From positions 1 through 38,464 of the forward strand of contig CANCOY010000023.1 of the NCBI GenBank assembly GCA_947379865.1: a stretch of 38,464 nucleotides of DNA, read 5' to 3'. The stretch is from Acetobacteraceae bacterium (GTDB lineage: Bacteria; Pseudomonadota; Alphaproteobacteria; Zavarziniales; Zavarziniaceae). The notes beneath the pieces were generated by a model, which saw only the letters and a list, made by a program, of their open reading frames with translations, was not told where the DNA came from and searched no databases. This document shows, piece by piece, positions 6,932 through 15,123 of the stretch. A program made the translations under genes and the position numbers. The number at the start of each line of letters is the position of its first letter. Within the stretch, counting starts at the first letter, position 1.

Positions 6932-9202
6932 ATGTGTGGAAGCGCCCATAATGCGGCCATGACCAGCACGCCCGCCGCGCCCTCCCCCGCCGCCCCGATG
7001 ACAGGGGCCGAAATGGCGGCCTTTGTGCCGCACCGGCCCGTGCGCCCTGACAAGAGCGAAGGCGGCATCCGCTTCAGCCTGGAAGCGCCGTTCGAGCCTG
7101 CGGGCGACCAGCCGGCGGCCATCGAGGAACTGGTGGCGGCGGTACAATCCGGCGAGCGTAACCAAGTGCTGCTGGGCGTCACCGGCTCGGGCAAGACCTT
7201 TACCATGGCCCATGTGATTTCGCGGACCCAGCGGCCCGCCTTGATCCTGGCCCCCAACAAGACCCTGGCGGCCCAGCTCTATGGCGAGATGAAGGCCTTC
7301 TTCCCCAACAATGCGGTCGAATATTTCGTCTCGTACTACGACTATTACCAGCCGGAGGCCTATGTGCCCCGCACCGATACCTATGTGGAAAAGGAATCCT
7401 CGATCAACGCGCAGATCGACCGCATGCGCCATTCCGCCACCCGTGCCCTGCTGGAACGCGATGATGTGATCATCGTGGCCAGCGTCTCGTGCATCTATGG
7501 TATCGGCTCGGTCGAGACCTATAGCGCCATGACCGTGAACCTGAAGGTGGGCGACCCCGTGGACCGGGCGCAGCTGGTGCGCGACCTGGTGGCCCTGCAG
7601 TACAAGCGCAATGATGCTGCCTTCCAGCGCGGCACCTTCCGGGTGCGCGGCGATGTGGTGGAACTCTTTCCCGCCCATTATGAAGACCGCGCCTGGCGCT
7701 TCTCGCTGTTTGGCGACGAGCTGGAGGCGATCGTCGAGTTCGACCCGCTGACGGGCACCAAGACCGATGCGCTGGAATTCATCCGCATCTATGCCAACAG
7801 CCATTACGTAACCCCCCGGCCCACCCTTCAGCAGGCGACCAAGGGCATCAAGGTGGAACTGGCCCGCCAGCTGGAGGCCTTCCGCAATTCCGGCAAGCTG
7901 CTGGAGGCCGAGCGGCTGGAGCAGCGCACCACCTTTGACCTGGAGATGATGGAAGCCACCGGCTCGTGTGCCGGCATCGAGAACTATTCCCGCTACCTCA
8001 CGGGCCGCTCGCCCGGCGAACCACCACCCACCCTGTTCGAATATCTGCCGGATGAGGCGCTGGTGATCGTGGACGAGAGCCATGTCACCGTCGGCCAGCT
8101 GGGCGGCATGGAGCGGGGCGATAACCGGCGCAAATCCACCCTGGCGGAATATGGCTTCCGCCTGCCGTCGTGCGTGGACAACCGGCCTCTGAAATTTACC
8201 GAATGGGATGCCATGCGGCCGCAAAGCGTCTTTGTCTCCGCCACGCCGGGGCGCTGGGAGATGGAGCAGACGGGCGGCGTCTTTGTGGAACAGATCATCC
8301 GGCCAACCGGCCTGATCGACCCGGAGTGCGAGATCCGCCCCATCGCCACCCAGGTGGACGACCTGATCGCCGAGTGCAAGGCCGCCGCCAAGGCCGGCAA
8401 CCGCGCTCTGGTGACCGTGCTGACCAAGCGCATGGCCGAGGACCTGACGGAATACATGCACGAAAGCGGCATCCGGGTGCGCTATATGCACTCCGACATC
8501 GAAACGCTGGAGCGCATCGAGATCCTGCGCGACCTGCGCCTGGGCGCCTTTGACGTGCTGGTGGGGATCAACCTGCTGCGCGAGGGGTTGGACATCCCGG
8601 AATGCGCTTTGGTCGCCATTCTGGACGCCGACAAGGAAGGCTTCCTGCGGTCCGAGACCTCGCTGGTGCAGACCATCGGGCGGGCGGCGCGCAATATCGA
8701 TGGCCGGGTCATCCTTTATGCCGACAAGATGACCGACTCCATGCAGCGCGCCCTCGACGAGACCGAGCGCCGCCGCAACCGCCAGCGCGCCTTCAACGAG
8801 GCCAATGGCATCACGCCCGAAGGCATCCGCAAGTCCATTGGCGACATCCTCGACAGTGTTTACGAGGGCGACCATGTGCGGGTCGACACGGGCGTGTCGG
8901 GCGACACCCACCTCGTCGGCTCCAACCTCAAGACGCATCTGGCCGACCTGGAAAAGCGCATGCGCGCTGCCGCAGCCGACCTTGAGTTCGAGGAAGCGGC
9001 CCGCCTGCGCGACGAGATCCAGCGGCTGGAGGCGGTCGAACTGGAAATTGGCGCCAACCCGCTGGGGCGCACCGGCAGGGAGAGCGGCCTGACGGCACCC
9101 GCCGCACCCCTGCCGCGTGGGCGCTCTTCTGCGGGCAAGGCCGGAACCCGGCAATACAAGGGCAAGCCCAGCGGCAATCGGGCGCGGCCCACACGGGGCT
9201 GA
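6932..9202 (+). CDS. uvrB: Excinuclease ABC subunit B
   Basis: UvrB is the DNA-loading helicase-like subunit of nucleotide excision repair: it receives damage from UvrA and recruits UvrC. Visible are Walker A GVTGSGKT (about residues 82-89), YYDYYQPEAYVPRTDTYVEK and the SVSCIYGIGS beta-hairpin region. Also present are the DESH helicase box, FVSATPGRWE, LLREGLDIPE, QTIGRAARN and a C-terminal UVR domain (LEFEEAARLRDEIQRLE) that contacts UvrC. At 756 residues it is longer than the usual about 670, because of an Ala/Pro-rich N-terminal extension and a basic C-terminal tail (KAGTRQYKGKPSGNRARPTR). The start is uncertain between ATG 6932 and ATG 6959; neither has a well-spaced ribosome site. It lies upstream of folB and uvrC on the same strand. 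Confidence 0.97.
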   Translation: MCGSAHNAAMTSTPAAPSPAAPMTGAEMAAFVPHRPVRPDKSEGGIRFSLEAPFEPAGDQPAAIEELVAAVQSGERNQVLLGVTGSGKTFTMAHVISRTQRPALILAPNKTLAAQLYGEMKAFFPNNAVEYFVSYYDYYQPEAYVPRTDTYVEKESSINAQIDRMRHSATRALLERDDVIIVASVSCIYGIGSVETYSAMTVNLKVGDPVDRAQLVRDLVALQYKRNDAAFQRGTFRVRGDVVELFPAHYEDRAWRFSLFGDELEAIVEFDPLTGTKTDALEFIRIYANSHYVTPRPTLQQATKGIKVELARQLEAFRNSGKLLEAERLEQRTTFDLEMMEATGSCAGIENYSRYLTGRSPGEPPPTLFEYLPDEALVIVDESHVTVGQLGGMERGDNRRKSTLAEYGFRLPSCVDNRPLKFTEWDAMRPQSVFVSATPGRWEMEQTGGVFVEQIIRPTGLIDPECEIRPIATQVDDLIAECKAAAKAGNRALVTVLTKRMAEDLTEYMHESGIRVRYMHSDIETLERIEILRDLRLGAFDVLVGINLLREGLDIPECALVAILDADKEGFLRSETSLVQTIGRAARNIDGRVILYADKMTDSMQRALDETERRRNRQRAFNEANGITPEGIRKSIGDILDSVYEGDHVRVDTGVSGDTHLVGSNLKTHLADLEKRMRAAAADLEFEEAARLRDEIQRLEAVELEIGANPLGRTGRESGLTAPAAPLPRGRSSAGKAGTRQYKGKPSGNRARPTRG

Positions 9203-9296
9203 GGGCGGCGGCTTGCGTCCGGGCAGCGTCGGGGCGAGAGTGCGCCGCCGCTGATTTGCCCTGTGCACCCCATGGCAGCGCGGCCAGGAGACTGCG

Positions 9297-9701
9297 ATGA
9301 ACGACCAGAGCTTTGCCGGCCAACGCCGCACGGCGACGCCCGCTCTGCGAAAAGTGTTCATCGATGCCCTCGAACTCGAGGCTTCAATCGGGGTCTGGCC
9401 CGAGGAACGCACCCGCCTGCAGCGCATTCGTGTGCATGTGGAGATGTTCGTCGTCGATGAACGCCCACTGGCCGACGACCATGCCAATACGGTCTGCTAT
9501 GACGAGATCGCCACCCGCATCGAGGCCATGGTGAACCAAGGCCACATCAACCTGGTGGAAACCCTGGCGGACCGCATTGCCGACCTCTGTCTTGATGACC
9601 CGCGCATAAGCCTTGTGCGGGTCCGCGTGGAAAAACCGGGCGCCCTGGCCAAGGCCCTGTCGGTCGGGGTTGAGGTGCAACGTGGCAGGACTCCCGGCTA
9701 A
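9297..9701 (+). CDS. folB: Dihydroneopterin aldolase
   Basis: 134 residues. FolB converts 7,8-dihydroneopterin to 6-hydroxymethyl-7,8-dihydropterin and glycolaldehyde in folate synthesis, as a cytoplasmic octamer. Family marks are LEASIGVWPEER near residues 28-38, the CYDEI segment (Y68), NLVETLADRIAD with the pterin-binding glutamate (about E88), and VRVEKPGAL with the catalytic lysine (about K113). The ATG at 9297 has AGGAGA seven bases upstream. It is about 15 residues longer than many FolBs because of an N-terminal extension. It follows uvrB by 94 bases in the same direction. Confidence 0.9.
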   Translation: MNDQSFAGQRRTATPALRKVFIDALELEASIGVWPEERTRLQRIRVHVEMFVVDERPLADDHANTVCYDEIATRIEAMVNQGHINLVETLADRIADLCLDDPRISLVRVRVEKPGALAKALSVGVEVQRGRTPG

Positions 9702-10050
9702 GTCCTTGAACTGTCACCGAGATGAAATCTTATTGCGTCTGTTGCAAGTTGTGCACAGTAGAGGCAGGGCTCTACAGGATATCTGAGTCAAGCTGAAAAT
9801 TATTCCCAGTGCACATGCCGCATCAGATGTCACACGATAAACTCCATGAAAATCAATATCTTAACTGTTTTGCCTATATATTAGGCAATGACGCCGGACC
9901 TTAGGCTTTGTGCGGCCCGCACCGCCCTGTGGCGCACATACGCACAGAGTTTTCCACAGCAAACGGGGATACTTGGAATCCCGGGATCAGAGCCGCACGC
10001 CAGGGCCATGCAATGGTTGACCGCCAGAGGCGGGAGGCCACAATCCGGGC
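9702..10050. other. 349-bp intergenic region upstream of uvrC
   Basis: The left two-thirds is strikingly AT-rich for this chromosome and carries a perfect 7-bp-arm palindrome at 9870-9888. The right third returns to GC-rich sequence. No convincing gene, tRNA or terminator was seen; the longest small ORF here is 29 codons and has no ribosome site. A single DnaA-box-like TTTTCCACA occurs at 9950-9958. Confidence 0.6.
9870..9888. promoter_or_regulatory. Perfect palindrome, candidate operator
   Basis: TTGCCTA, spacer TATAT, TAGGCAA: perfect 7-bp arms, about 160 bases upstream of uvrC in AT-rich DNA. The shape and length suit a dimeric repressor site. The regulator is unknown. Confidence 0.4.
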
Positions 10051-12087
10051 ATGACGCGCAAGCCTGAGGACCCCTCCCATCCCCTGCCAGAGGTGGCGGC
10101 ACAGCCCGCCCCCGATGAGGCGCGTGTCGTCGCAGCCATGGATGCTTCCCCCGTCACCGACGCTCCCGGCGACCCGGAGGATGACGCAACCGAGACCATC
10201 GACGTCGAGGTGAGCCTCGACGAAACCCATGATGTGGTGGGCGCCCGCGAGGGCCGGCTCGCCATCCGGGCGCATCTGCGCCATCTGCCCAACGGCCCCG
10301 GCGTCTACCGGATGCTCGATACCAAGGGCGAGGTGCTCTATGTCGGCAAGGCCAAAAGCCTGAAGAAGCGTGTCGCCTCTTATGCCAACGGCGTCTTTCC
10401 GTCGAACCGGATCGCCCGCATGGTGAGCGAGACGGTAAACCTTGAAGTGGTGACCACCCACACCGAGGTTGAGGCGCTGCTGCTTGAGGCCAATCTCATC
10501 AAGCGCCTGAAGCCGCGCTACAATGTGCTGCTGCGCGACGACAAGAGTTTTCCGTTCATCGCCCTGTCACGGCGCAGTGCCTGGGTGCGGATCGAAAAGA
10601 CCCGCGGCGCCCAGGCGGAACCGGGCGACTATTTTGGCCCCTTTGCCTCGGCAGGCGCGGTCAACCGCACCCTGAACACGCTTCAGCGCGCCTTCCTGCT
10701 GCGCTCGTGCACCGATTCGGTTTTCCAGAGCCGCACCCGCCCCTGCCTGCTGTTCCAGATCAAGCGCTGCGCCGCCCCCTGTGTTGGCCTGATCAGCCAG
10801 GACGACTATGAGCATCTGGTGGGCCAGGCCCGCGCGTTCCTGTCGGGTGAAAGCCAGGACGTGCAGCGCAGCCTCTCCTCCCTGATGGAGGACGCCAGCC
10901 AGAATCTGGACTTTGAGCGCGCCGCCGTGCTGCGCGACCGGATTCGCGCGCTTTCCCAGGTCCAGGCCCATCAGGACATCAATGTCACCGCCGTGGACGA
11001 GGCCGATGTGGTGGCGATCCACCGCGAGGGTGGCATGACCTGTGTGCAGGTCTTCTTCTTCCGGGCAGGGCAGAACTGGGGGAACCGCGCCTATTTTCCC
11101 CGCCACGACCGCAATCTGGAAACCCCCGAGGTGCTGGCCTCATTCCTCGCCCAGTTCTATGACGACAAGCCGGTGCCCCGTCTGGTGCTGACCAGCGTTG
11201 AGGTGGAGGGGGCCGAACTGCTGGAAGAGGCACTGTCACTGAAGGCCAACCGGCGGGTTCATGTGCAGGTGCCAAAGCGGGGCGACAAGCTGACCCTGAT
11301 CGAACATGCGGAAACCAATGCCCGCGAGGCCCTGGGCCGGCGGATGGCGGAAAGTGCGACCCAGGAACGCCTGCTGGAGGGCGTGGCCGAGGCCTTTGGG
11401 CTGGACGCCGCCCCTGCCCGGGTGGAGGTCTATGACAACAGCCACATCATGGGCACCAATGCCATTGGCGCCATGATCGTGGCCGGCCCCGAGGGCATGA
11501 TCAAGAACGGCTATCGCAAGTTCAACATCCGCTCCACCACCCTGACACCCGGAGACGACTTCGGCATGATGCGCGAGGTGCTGTCCCGCCGCTTTGCCCG
11601 TCTGGCCGAGGAGGATCCCACCCGCAGCAGCGGCCACTGGCCGGATCTGGTGGTGATCGACGGCGGCCAGGGCCAACTCAACGTCGCCCGCCAGGTGATG
11701 GACGAGGCGGGCATCACCGATGTTCCCCTGGTGGCCATTGCCAAGGGGCCGGACCGCAATGCCGGCCGGGAGCGCTTCTTCATGACCGACCGGCCGCCCT
11801 TCAGCCTGGAGCAGAAGAGCCCGGTCCTCTATTTCCTGCAGCGCCTGCGTGACGAGGCCCACCGCTTTGCCATTGGCACCCATCGGGCCAAGCGGGCCAA
11901 GGATTTCCTGCGCTCCGGGCTTGATGACGTGGCCGGCATCGGGCCGGCACGCAAGCGCGCCCTGCTGAACCATTTCGGGTCGGCCCGGGGCGTGGCCGAC
12001 GCCGGCATGTCGGATCTGACCCGGGTGGAGGGAATTTCAGAAACCGTCGCCAAACGTATCTACGATCACTTCCACCCACAGGGGTGA
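10051..12087 (+). CDS. uvrC: Excinuclease ABC subunit C
   Basis: 678 residues. UvrC makes both incisions around a lesion held by UvrB. Domains in order: an acidic, probably disordered N-terminal extension (1-72) not found in E. coli UvrC, and a GIY-YIG nuclease domain (about 78-160, NGPGVYRML then VLYVGKAKSLKKRV). Next come the Cys-rich RPCLLFQIKRCAAPCVG segment, a UVR domain (LDFERAAVLRDRIRALS) and the C-terminal RNase H-like nuclease (VEVYDNSHIMG, then VVIDGGQGQL). A tandem helix-hairpin-helix (DDVAGIGPARKRALL, then RVEGISETVAKRIY) ends the protein. The ATG at 10051 is preceded by GCGGGAGG at long spacing. pgsA follows in the same direction, the usual alphaproteobacterial order. Confidence 0.97.
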   Translation: MTRKPEDPSHPLPEVAAQPAPDEARVVAAMDASPVTDAPGDPEDDATETIDVEVSLDETHDVVGAREGRLAIRAHLRHLPNGPGVYRMLDTKGEVLYVGKAKSLKKRVASYANGVFPSNRIARMVSETVNLEVVTTHTEVEALLLEANLIKRLKPRYNVLLRDDKSFPFIALSRRSAWVRIEKTRGAQAEPGDYFGPFASAGAVNRTLNTLQRAFLLRSCTDSVFQSRTRPCLLFQIKRCAAPCVGLISQDDYEHLVGQARAFLSGESQDVQRSLSSLMEDASQNLDFERAAVLRDRIRALSQVQAHQDINVTAVDEADVVAIHREGGMTCVQVFFFRAGQNWGNRAYFPRHDRNLETPEVLASFLAQFYDDKPVPRLVLTSVEVEGAELLEEALSLKANRRVHVQVPKRGDKLTLIEHAETNAREALGRRMAESATQERLLEGVAEAFGLDAAPARVEVYDNSHIMGTNAIGAMIVAGPEGMIKNGYRKFNIRSTTLTPGDDFGMMREVLSRRFARLAEEDPTRSSGHWPDLVVIDGGQGQLNVARQVMDEAGITDVPLVAIAKGPDRNAGRERFFMTDRPPFSLEQKSPVLYFLQRLRDEAHRFAIGTHRAKRAKDFLRSGLDDVAGIGPARKRALLNHFGSARGVADAGMSDLTRVEGISETVAKRIYDHFHPQG

Positions 12088-12164
12088 TGCGTATGATACT
12101 GTCACAGAATGAATGCATGAACGTCCGCGTCCCTATCGTCGCGTCAATCGGAAAATAACCGCGA

Positions 12165-12773
12165 ATGCTCAACAGCCTGCCGAATATTCTCACGATGTCA
12201 CGGATTGCCATGATCCCTGCGATGGTCGGCGCCTTCTATCTCGACTTCCCGGTGGCCAACTGGGTGGCCTTTGGAGTCTTTGCGGCGGCGGGCATTACCG
12301 ATTTCTTTGACGGCATGCTGGCCCGCTCGTGGAACCAGCAATCGGCACTTGGGCGTTTTCTTGATCCGGTGGCGGACAAGCTGCTGATTGCAGCGGCCAT
12401 CCTCATGCTGGTCGCCTTCAAGCATATCCAGGGGCTGCACGTGCTGGCGGCCGTAGTCATCCTCTGCCGCGAGCTGCTGGTCTCGGGCCTGCGGGAATTC
12501 CTCGCCGAAGTCCGGGTCAGCCTGCCCGTCAGCCGTCTGGCCAAATGGAAAACCACGGTGCAGATGCTGGCGCTGGGCTTCCTGCTGGTCGACACGGCCA
12601 CGCCCGCCCTGATCCCCTCCCCCCTGATCGGGACCATTGGCCTGTGGCTTGCCGCCGTGCTGACCCTGGTGACCGGCTTTGACTATCTCCGTGCCGGCCT
12701 GCGCCACATGCGTGCCGAAAGCCCGGCCACTGTCCCGGCCCCTTCGGTTGGCGCCGGCGCCCCCGGCTCCTGA
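12165..12773 (+). CDS. pgsA: CDP-diacylglycerol-glycerol-3-phosphate 3-phosphatidyltransferase
   Basis: 202 residues, integral membrane. PgsA makes phosphatidylglycerol phosphate, the committed step to phosphatidylglycerol and cardiolipin. The CDP-alcohol phosphotransferase motif is complete: D46, D49-G50, A53-R54, G63, D67 and D71 in DFFDGMLARSWNQQSALGRF followed by LDPVAD. Several hydrophobic helices follow (about 78-98, 135-175). The start MLNSLPNILTMSRI is typical of the family. It sits 77 bp downstream of uvrC and just ahead of mobB. Confidence 0.95.
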   Translation: MLNSLPNILTMSRIAMIPAMVGAFYLDFPVANWVAFGVFAAAGITDFFDGMLARSWNQQSALGRFLDPVADKLLIAAAILMLVAFKHIQGLHVLAAVVILCRELLVSGLREFLAEVRVSLPVSRLAKWKTTVQMLALGFLLVDTATPALIPSPLIGTIGLWLAAVLTLVTGFDYLRAGLRHMRAESPATVPAPSVGAGAPGS

Positions 12774-12790
12774 AAGCCTCACACTTCCTC

Positions 12791-13324
12791 ATGCGGATCT
12801 TTGGTCTTGCGGGTTGGAGCGGCAGCGGCAAGACCACCCTGCTGACCCGGCTGTTGCCGGAACTCGCTGCACGCGGCCTCAGGGTGTCGACCCTGAAACA
12901 CGCCCACCATGCGGTGGATCTGGATGTGCCCGGCAAGGACACCTGGCAGCATCGCGAGGCCGGTGCCCATGAGGTGATGCTGGCAACGGGCAAGCGCTTT
13001 GCCCTGCTGCATGAATTGCGCGATGCTCCGGAACCGGGCCTGGCCGACCTGCTGTCCCGCATGGCGCGCGTGGATCTGGTGCTGGTGGAGGGCTTCAAGC
13101 ACGACCCGTTCCCCAAGCTTGAGGTGCACGCCACCACATTGGGCAAGGCCCTGCTGGCACCGGGGGACCCCGCTATCCTGGCCATTGCCACCGACCGGCC
13201 GGAAGCCCTGGCCTCTGGCACCCTGCCCGCCCATCTGCCCGTCATCAGCCGGGATGCGGTGGCCGAGATTGCCGAGCTTGTGATTGCCCGGGCAGGAGGC
13301 ATTGGCGGGTGTGATCGGTTATGA
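12791..13324 (+). CDS. mobB: Molybdopterin-guanine dinucleotide biosynthesis adaptor MobB
   Basis: 177 residues, a normal MobB length. MobB is a small P-loop GTP-binding protein that assists MobA in attaching GMP to molybdopterin; it is helpful rather than essential in E. coli. The Walker A GWSGSGKT is at residues 8-15 right after the first strand (MRIFGLAG). STLKHAHH and VDLVLVEGFKHDPFPKLEV are family signatures. It starts 17 bases after pgsA, so it is very probably in one transcript with pgsA, moaD and moaE. mobA is not in the window. Confidence 0.92.
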   Translation: MRIFGLAGWSGSGKTTLLTRLLPELAARGLRVSTLKHAHHAVDLDVPGKDTWQHREAGAHEVMLATGKRFALLHELRDAPEPGLADLLSRMARVDLVLVEGFKHDPFPKLEVHATTLGKALLAPGDPAILAIATDRPEALASGTLPAHLPVISRDAVAEIAELVIARAGGIGGCDRL

Positions 13325-13369
13325 TCGGCCAAAGGCCCCGTTGAGGGGCAATGCCAGAGGATCGCCTGC

Positions 13370-13621
13370 GTGAAACTGCTCTACTTCGCCTGGATCCGCG
13401 CCCGCATCGGTATTCCCGAAGAAGACCTCAGCCTGCCGGCCGGTATTGTCCGCGTTGACCAGCTGGTGGACTGGCTGGCCAGCCGGGGGCCGGGCTATGC
13501 CGCCGCCCTGGCCGAGCGGGGCAGCGTCCGTGTTGCGGTGAACCAGGAACATGTCGGCCTCGACCACCCGGTGCGGGACGGCGACGAGGTTGCCCTGTTC
13601 CCGCCGGTCACGGGGGGCTGA
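13370..13621 (+). CDS. moaD: Molybdopterin synthase small subunit MoaD
   Basis: 83 residues with a ubiquitin-like beta-grasp fold ending in the obligatory Gly-Gly (FPPVTGG). The C-terminal glycine is adenylated, then thiocarboxylated, to carry sulfur into molybdopterin. The start is a GTG at 13370 with AGAGG nine bases upstream; this start gives the standard MKLLYFAWIR N-terminus. The stop is one base before moaE, so translation is probably coupled and keeps the two subunits balanced. Confidence 0.95.
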   Translation: MKLLYFAWIRARIGIPEEDLSLPAGIVRVDQLVDWLASRGPGYAAALAERGSVRVAVNQEHVGLDHPVRDGDEVALFPPVTGG

Positions 13622-13622
13622 G

Positions 13623-14072
13623 ATGATCCGCGTCCAAAGGGAAGATTTCGATACCGCTGCCGAGACGGAACGCCTGGTTGGCGGACAGCATGATATCGGC
13701 GCCGTGGTCAGCTTTGTGGGGCTGGTGCGCGACATGGCAGAGGGCGCGGGCGCCTCGTCCATGACGCTGGAACATTATCCCGGCATGACCGAACGCGAAC
13801 TCGGCCGCATCGAGGCCGAGGCACGCGCCCGCTGGCCGCTGTCGGAAACCCTGATCATCCATCGTTTTGGTCGGCTGGAGCCCGGCGACCGCATCGTGCT
13901 GGTGATCGCCACCTCGCCCCATCGGGCAGCCGCCTTTGAGGCCTGCTGGTTCCTGATCGACTGGCTTAAGACCAGTGCCCCCTTCTGGAAACTGGAAGAG
14001 GGGCCAGAGGGGTCAACCTGGGTCGACGCCAAGGGCACCGACGACGAGGCCGCGGCGCGCTGGCAGAAATAG
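13623..14072 (+). CDS. moaE: Molybdopterin synthase catalytic subunit MoaE
   Basis: 149 residues from the ATG at 13623, one base after the moaD stop; the in-frame extension back into moaD is not plausible. MoaE dimerises and binds two MoaD to insert two sulfurs into cyclic pyranopterin monophosphate. Active-site residues are visible: R36 (FVGLVRD), H100-R101 (SPHRAAAF), K116 (WLKTSAPFWK) and K123 (KLEEG), matching E. coli R39, H103-R104, K119 and K126. It is the last gene of the uvrC-to-moaE run; ilvE converges from the other strand 33 bases on. Confidence 0.95.
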   Translation: MIRVQREDFDTAAETERLVGGQHDIGAVVSFVGLVRDMAEGAGASSMTLEHYPGMTERELGRIEAEARARWPLSETLIIHRFGRLEPGDRIVLVIATSPHRAAAFEACWFLIDWLKTSAPFWKLEEGPEGSTWVDAKGTDDEAAARWQK

Positions 14073-14105
14073 CCCCGCGCCGCGCCCGTCCCATGCCTTG
14101 GCGCC

Positions 14106-14987
14106 TCAGGAGGCCTTGGCGCGCACCGTCTTGTCATAGGCGGCGGCGAGCGACTTGGTGATATCGCCCACAACGAAATTATAGGGGCCGATCTGGCCAA
14201 GCGGTGTGACCTCGGCCGCCGTGCCCGTCAGGAAGGACTGTTCAAAGCCCTCAAGCTCGTTCGGCATGATGGCCCGCTCCACCACCTCGATCTGCTGCGC
14301 GCGCGCCAGATCGATCACGGTACGGCGGGTGATGCCGTCGAGGAAGCAGTCGGGCTTGGGCGTATGCAGCTTGCCGTCCTGGACAAAGAAGATATTTGCC
14401 CCAGTGGCTTCCGCGACCTGGCCGCGATAGTCGAGCATCAGGGCATCGTCAAAGCCCGCGTTCTCGGCGGCGTGCTTGGAGAGGGTGCAGATCATGTAAA
14501 GACCCGCCGCCTTGGACGCGGTCGGGGCGGTATCGGGGGCCGGACGCTTCCAGTCGGAGATGGTCAGGCGCAGGCCCTTGAGCTTGGCTTCGGGCGAGAA
14601 ATAGCTGGGCCATTCCCAGGTGGCGACCGCCACATTGATGCGGCTGGACTGGGCGGAGACGCCCATCATCTCGCTGCCGCGCCAGGCGACCGGGCGGACA
14701 TAGCCATCAACGATCTTGTTGGCCGCAATGGTTTCCTGACAGGCGCGGTCGATCTCGGCGACGCTGTAGGGCAGTTCATAGCCAAGCAGCTTGGCCGAGC
14801 GGTCAAGCCGGGTTGAGTGCTCCGTCAGCTTGAAGATGTTGCCGCCATAGACGCGTTCGCCCTCGAACACGCAGGAGGCATAATGCAGGCCGTGGGTCAG
14901 CACATGGACCTTGGCATCGCGCCAGGGCACGAGCTTGCCGTTGTACCAGATGAACCCGTCGCGATCGTCAAAGGGCAGCACCGACAT
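14106..14987 (-). CDS. ilvE: Branched-chain amino acid aminotransferase
   Basis: 293 residues. This PLP enzyme catalyses the last step of valine, leucine and isoleucine synthesis, and the first of their breakdown, with 2-oxoglutarate/glutamate. Class IV marks are IWYNGKLVPWRDAKVHVLTH, HYASCVFEGERVY, R60, the Schiff-base lysine K159 in PTASKAAGLY, and VAEATGANIFFV (E193). It is divergent from the MarR-type gene at 15124. The shared 136-bp interval holds overlapping palindromes that could regulate both directions. The pairing with a marR and response-regulator gene is common in alphaproteobacteria. Confidence 0.95.
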   Translation of the reverse strand: MSVLPFDDRDGFIWYNGKLVPWRDAKVHVLTHGLHYASCVFEGERVYGGNIFKLTEHSTRLDRSAKLLGYELPYSVAEIDRACQETIAANKIVDGYVRPVAWRGSEMMGVSAQSSRINVAVATWEWPSYFSPEAKLKGLRLTISDWKRPAPDTAPTASKAAGLYMICTLSKHAAENAGFDDALMLDYRGQVAEATGANIFFVQDGKLHTPKPDCFLDGITRRTVIDLARAQQIEVVERAIMPNELEGFEQSFLTGTAAEVTPLGQIGPYNFVVGDITKSLAAAYDKTVRAKAS

Positions 14988-15073
14988 GGACGTTCCTGTT
15001 CGTTTTGGGTTGGGATGGAAGGGGCATTGCCTACCGCCACCCGGGTTGCACTATAGGATTAGGTCTGCCCATA

Positions 15074-15098
15074 AGTTATGTCAATATAACTGACGTAA
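15074..15098. promoter_or_regulatory. Overlapping palindromes between ilvE and marR, candidate MarR operator
   Basis: AGTTAT-GTCAAT-ATAACT (15074-15091) is a perfect 6-bp-arm repeat. TTATGTCA-ATATAAC-TGACGTAA (15076-15098) is an overlapping 8-bp-arm repeat with one mismatch. Both lie 26-50 bases upstream of the marR start. MarR proteins usually bind palindromes of this size near their own promoters, so autoregulation is a reasonable inference. Confidence 0.45.
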
Positions 15099-15123
15099 TT
15101 GCCCGACTCTTTGCCGAGGCCCG

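Noticed and set aside
6848..9487. 879-codon open frame on the minus strand
   Set aside because: It is the antisense shadow of uvrB; the product is compositionally unnatural (His/Gly/Gln-rich) and the plus strand encodes a textbook UvrB.
9950..9958. DnaA-box-like TTTTCCACA, repeated at 24453-24461
   Set aside because: Single boxes with one mismatch, not clustered and with no dnaA, gidA or repeat array nearby; not an origin.
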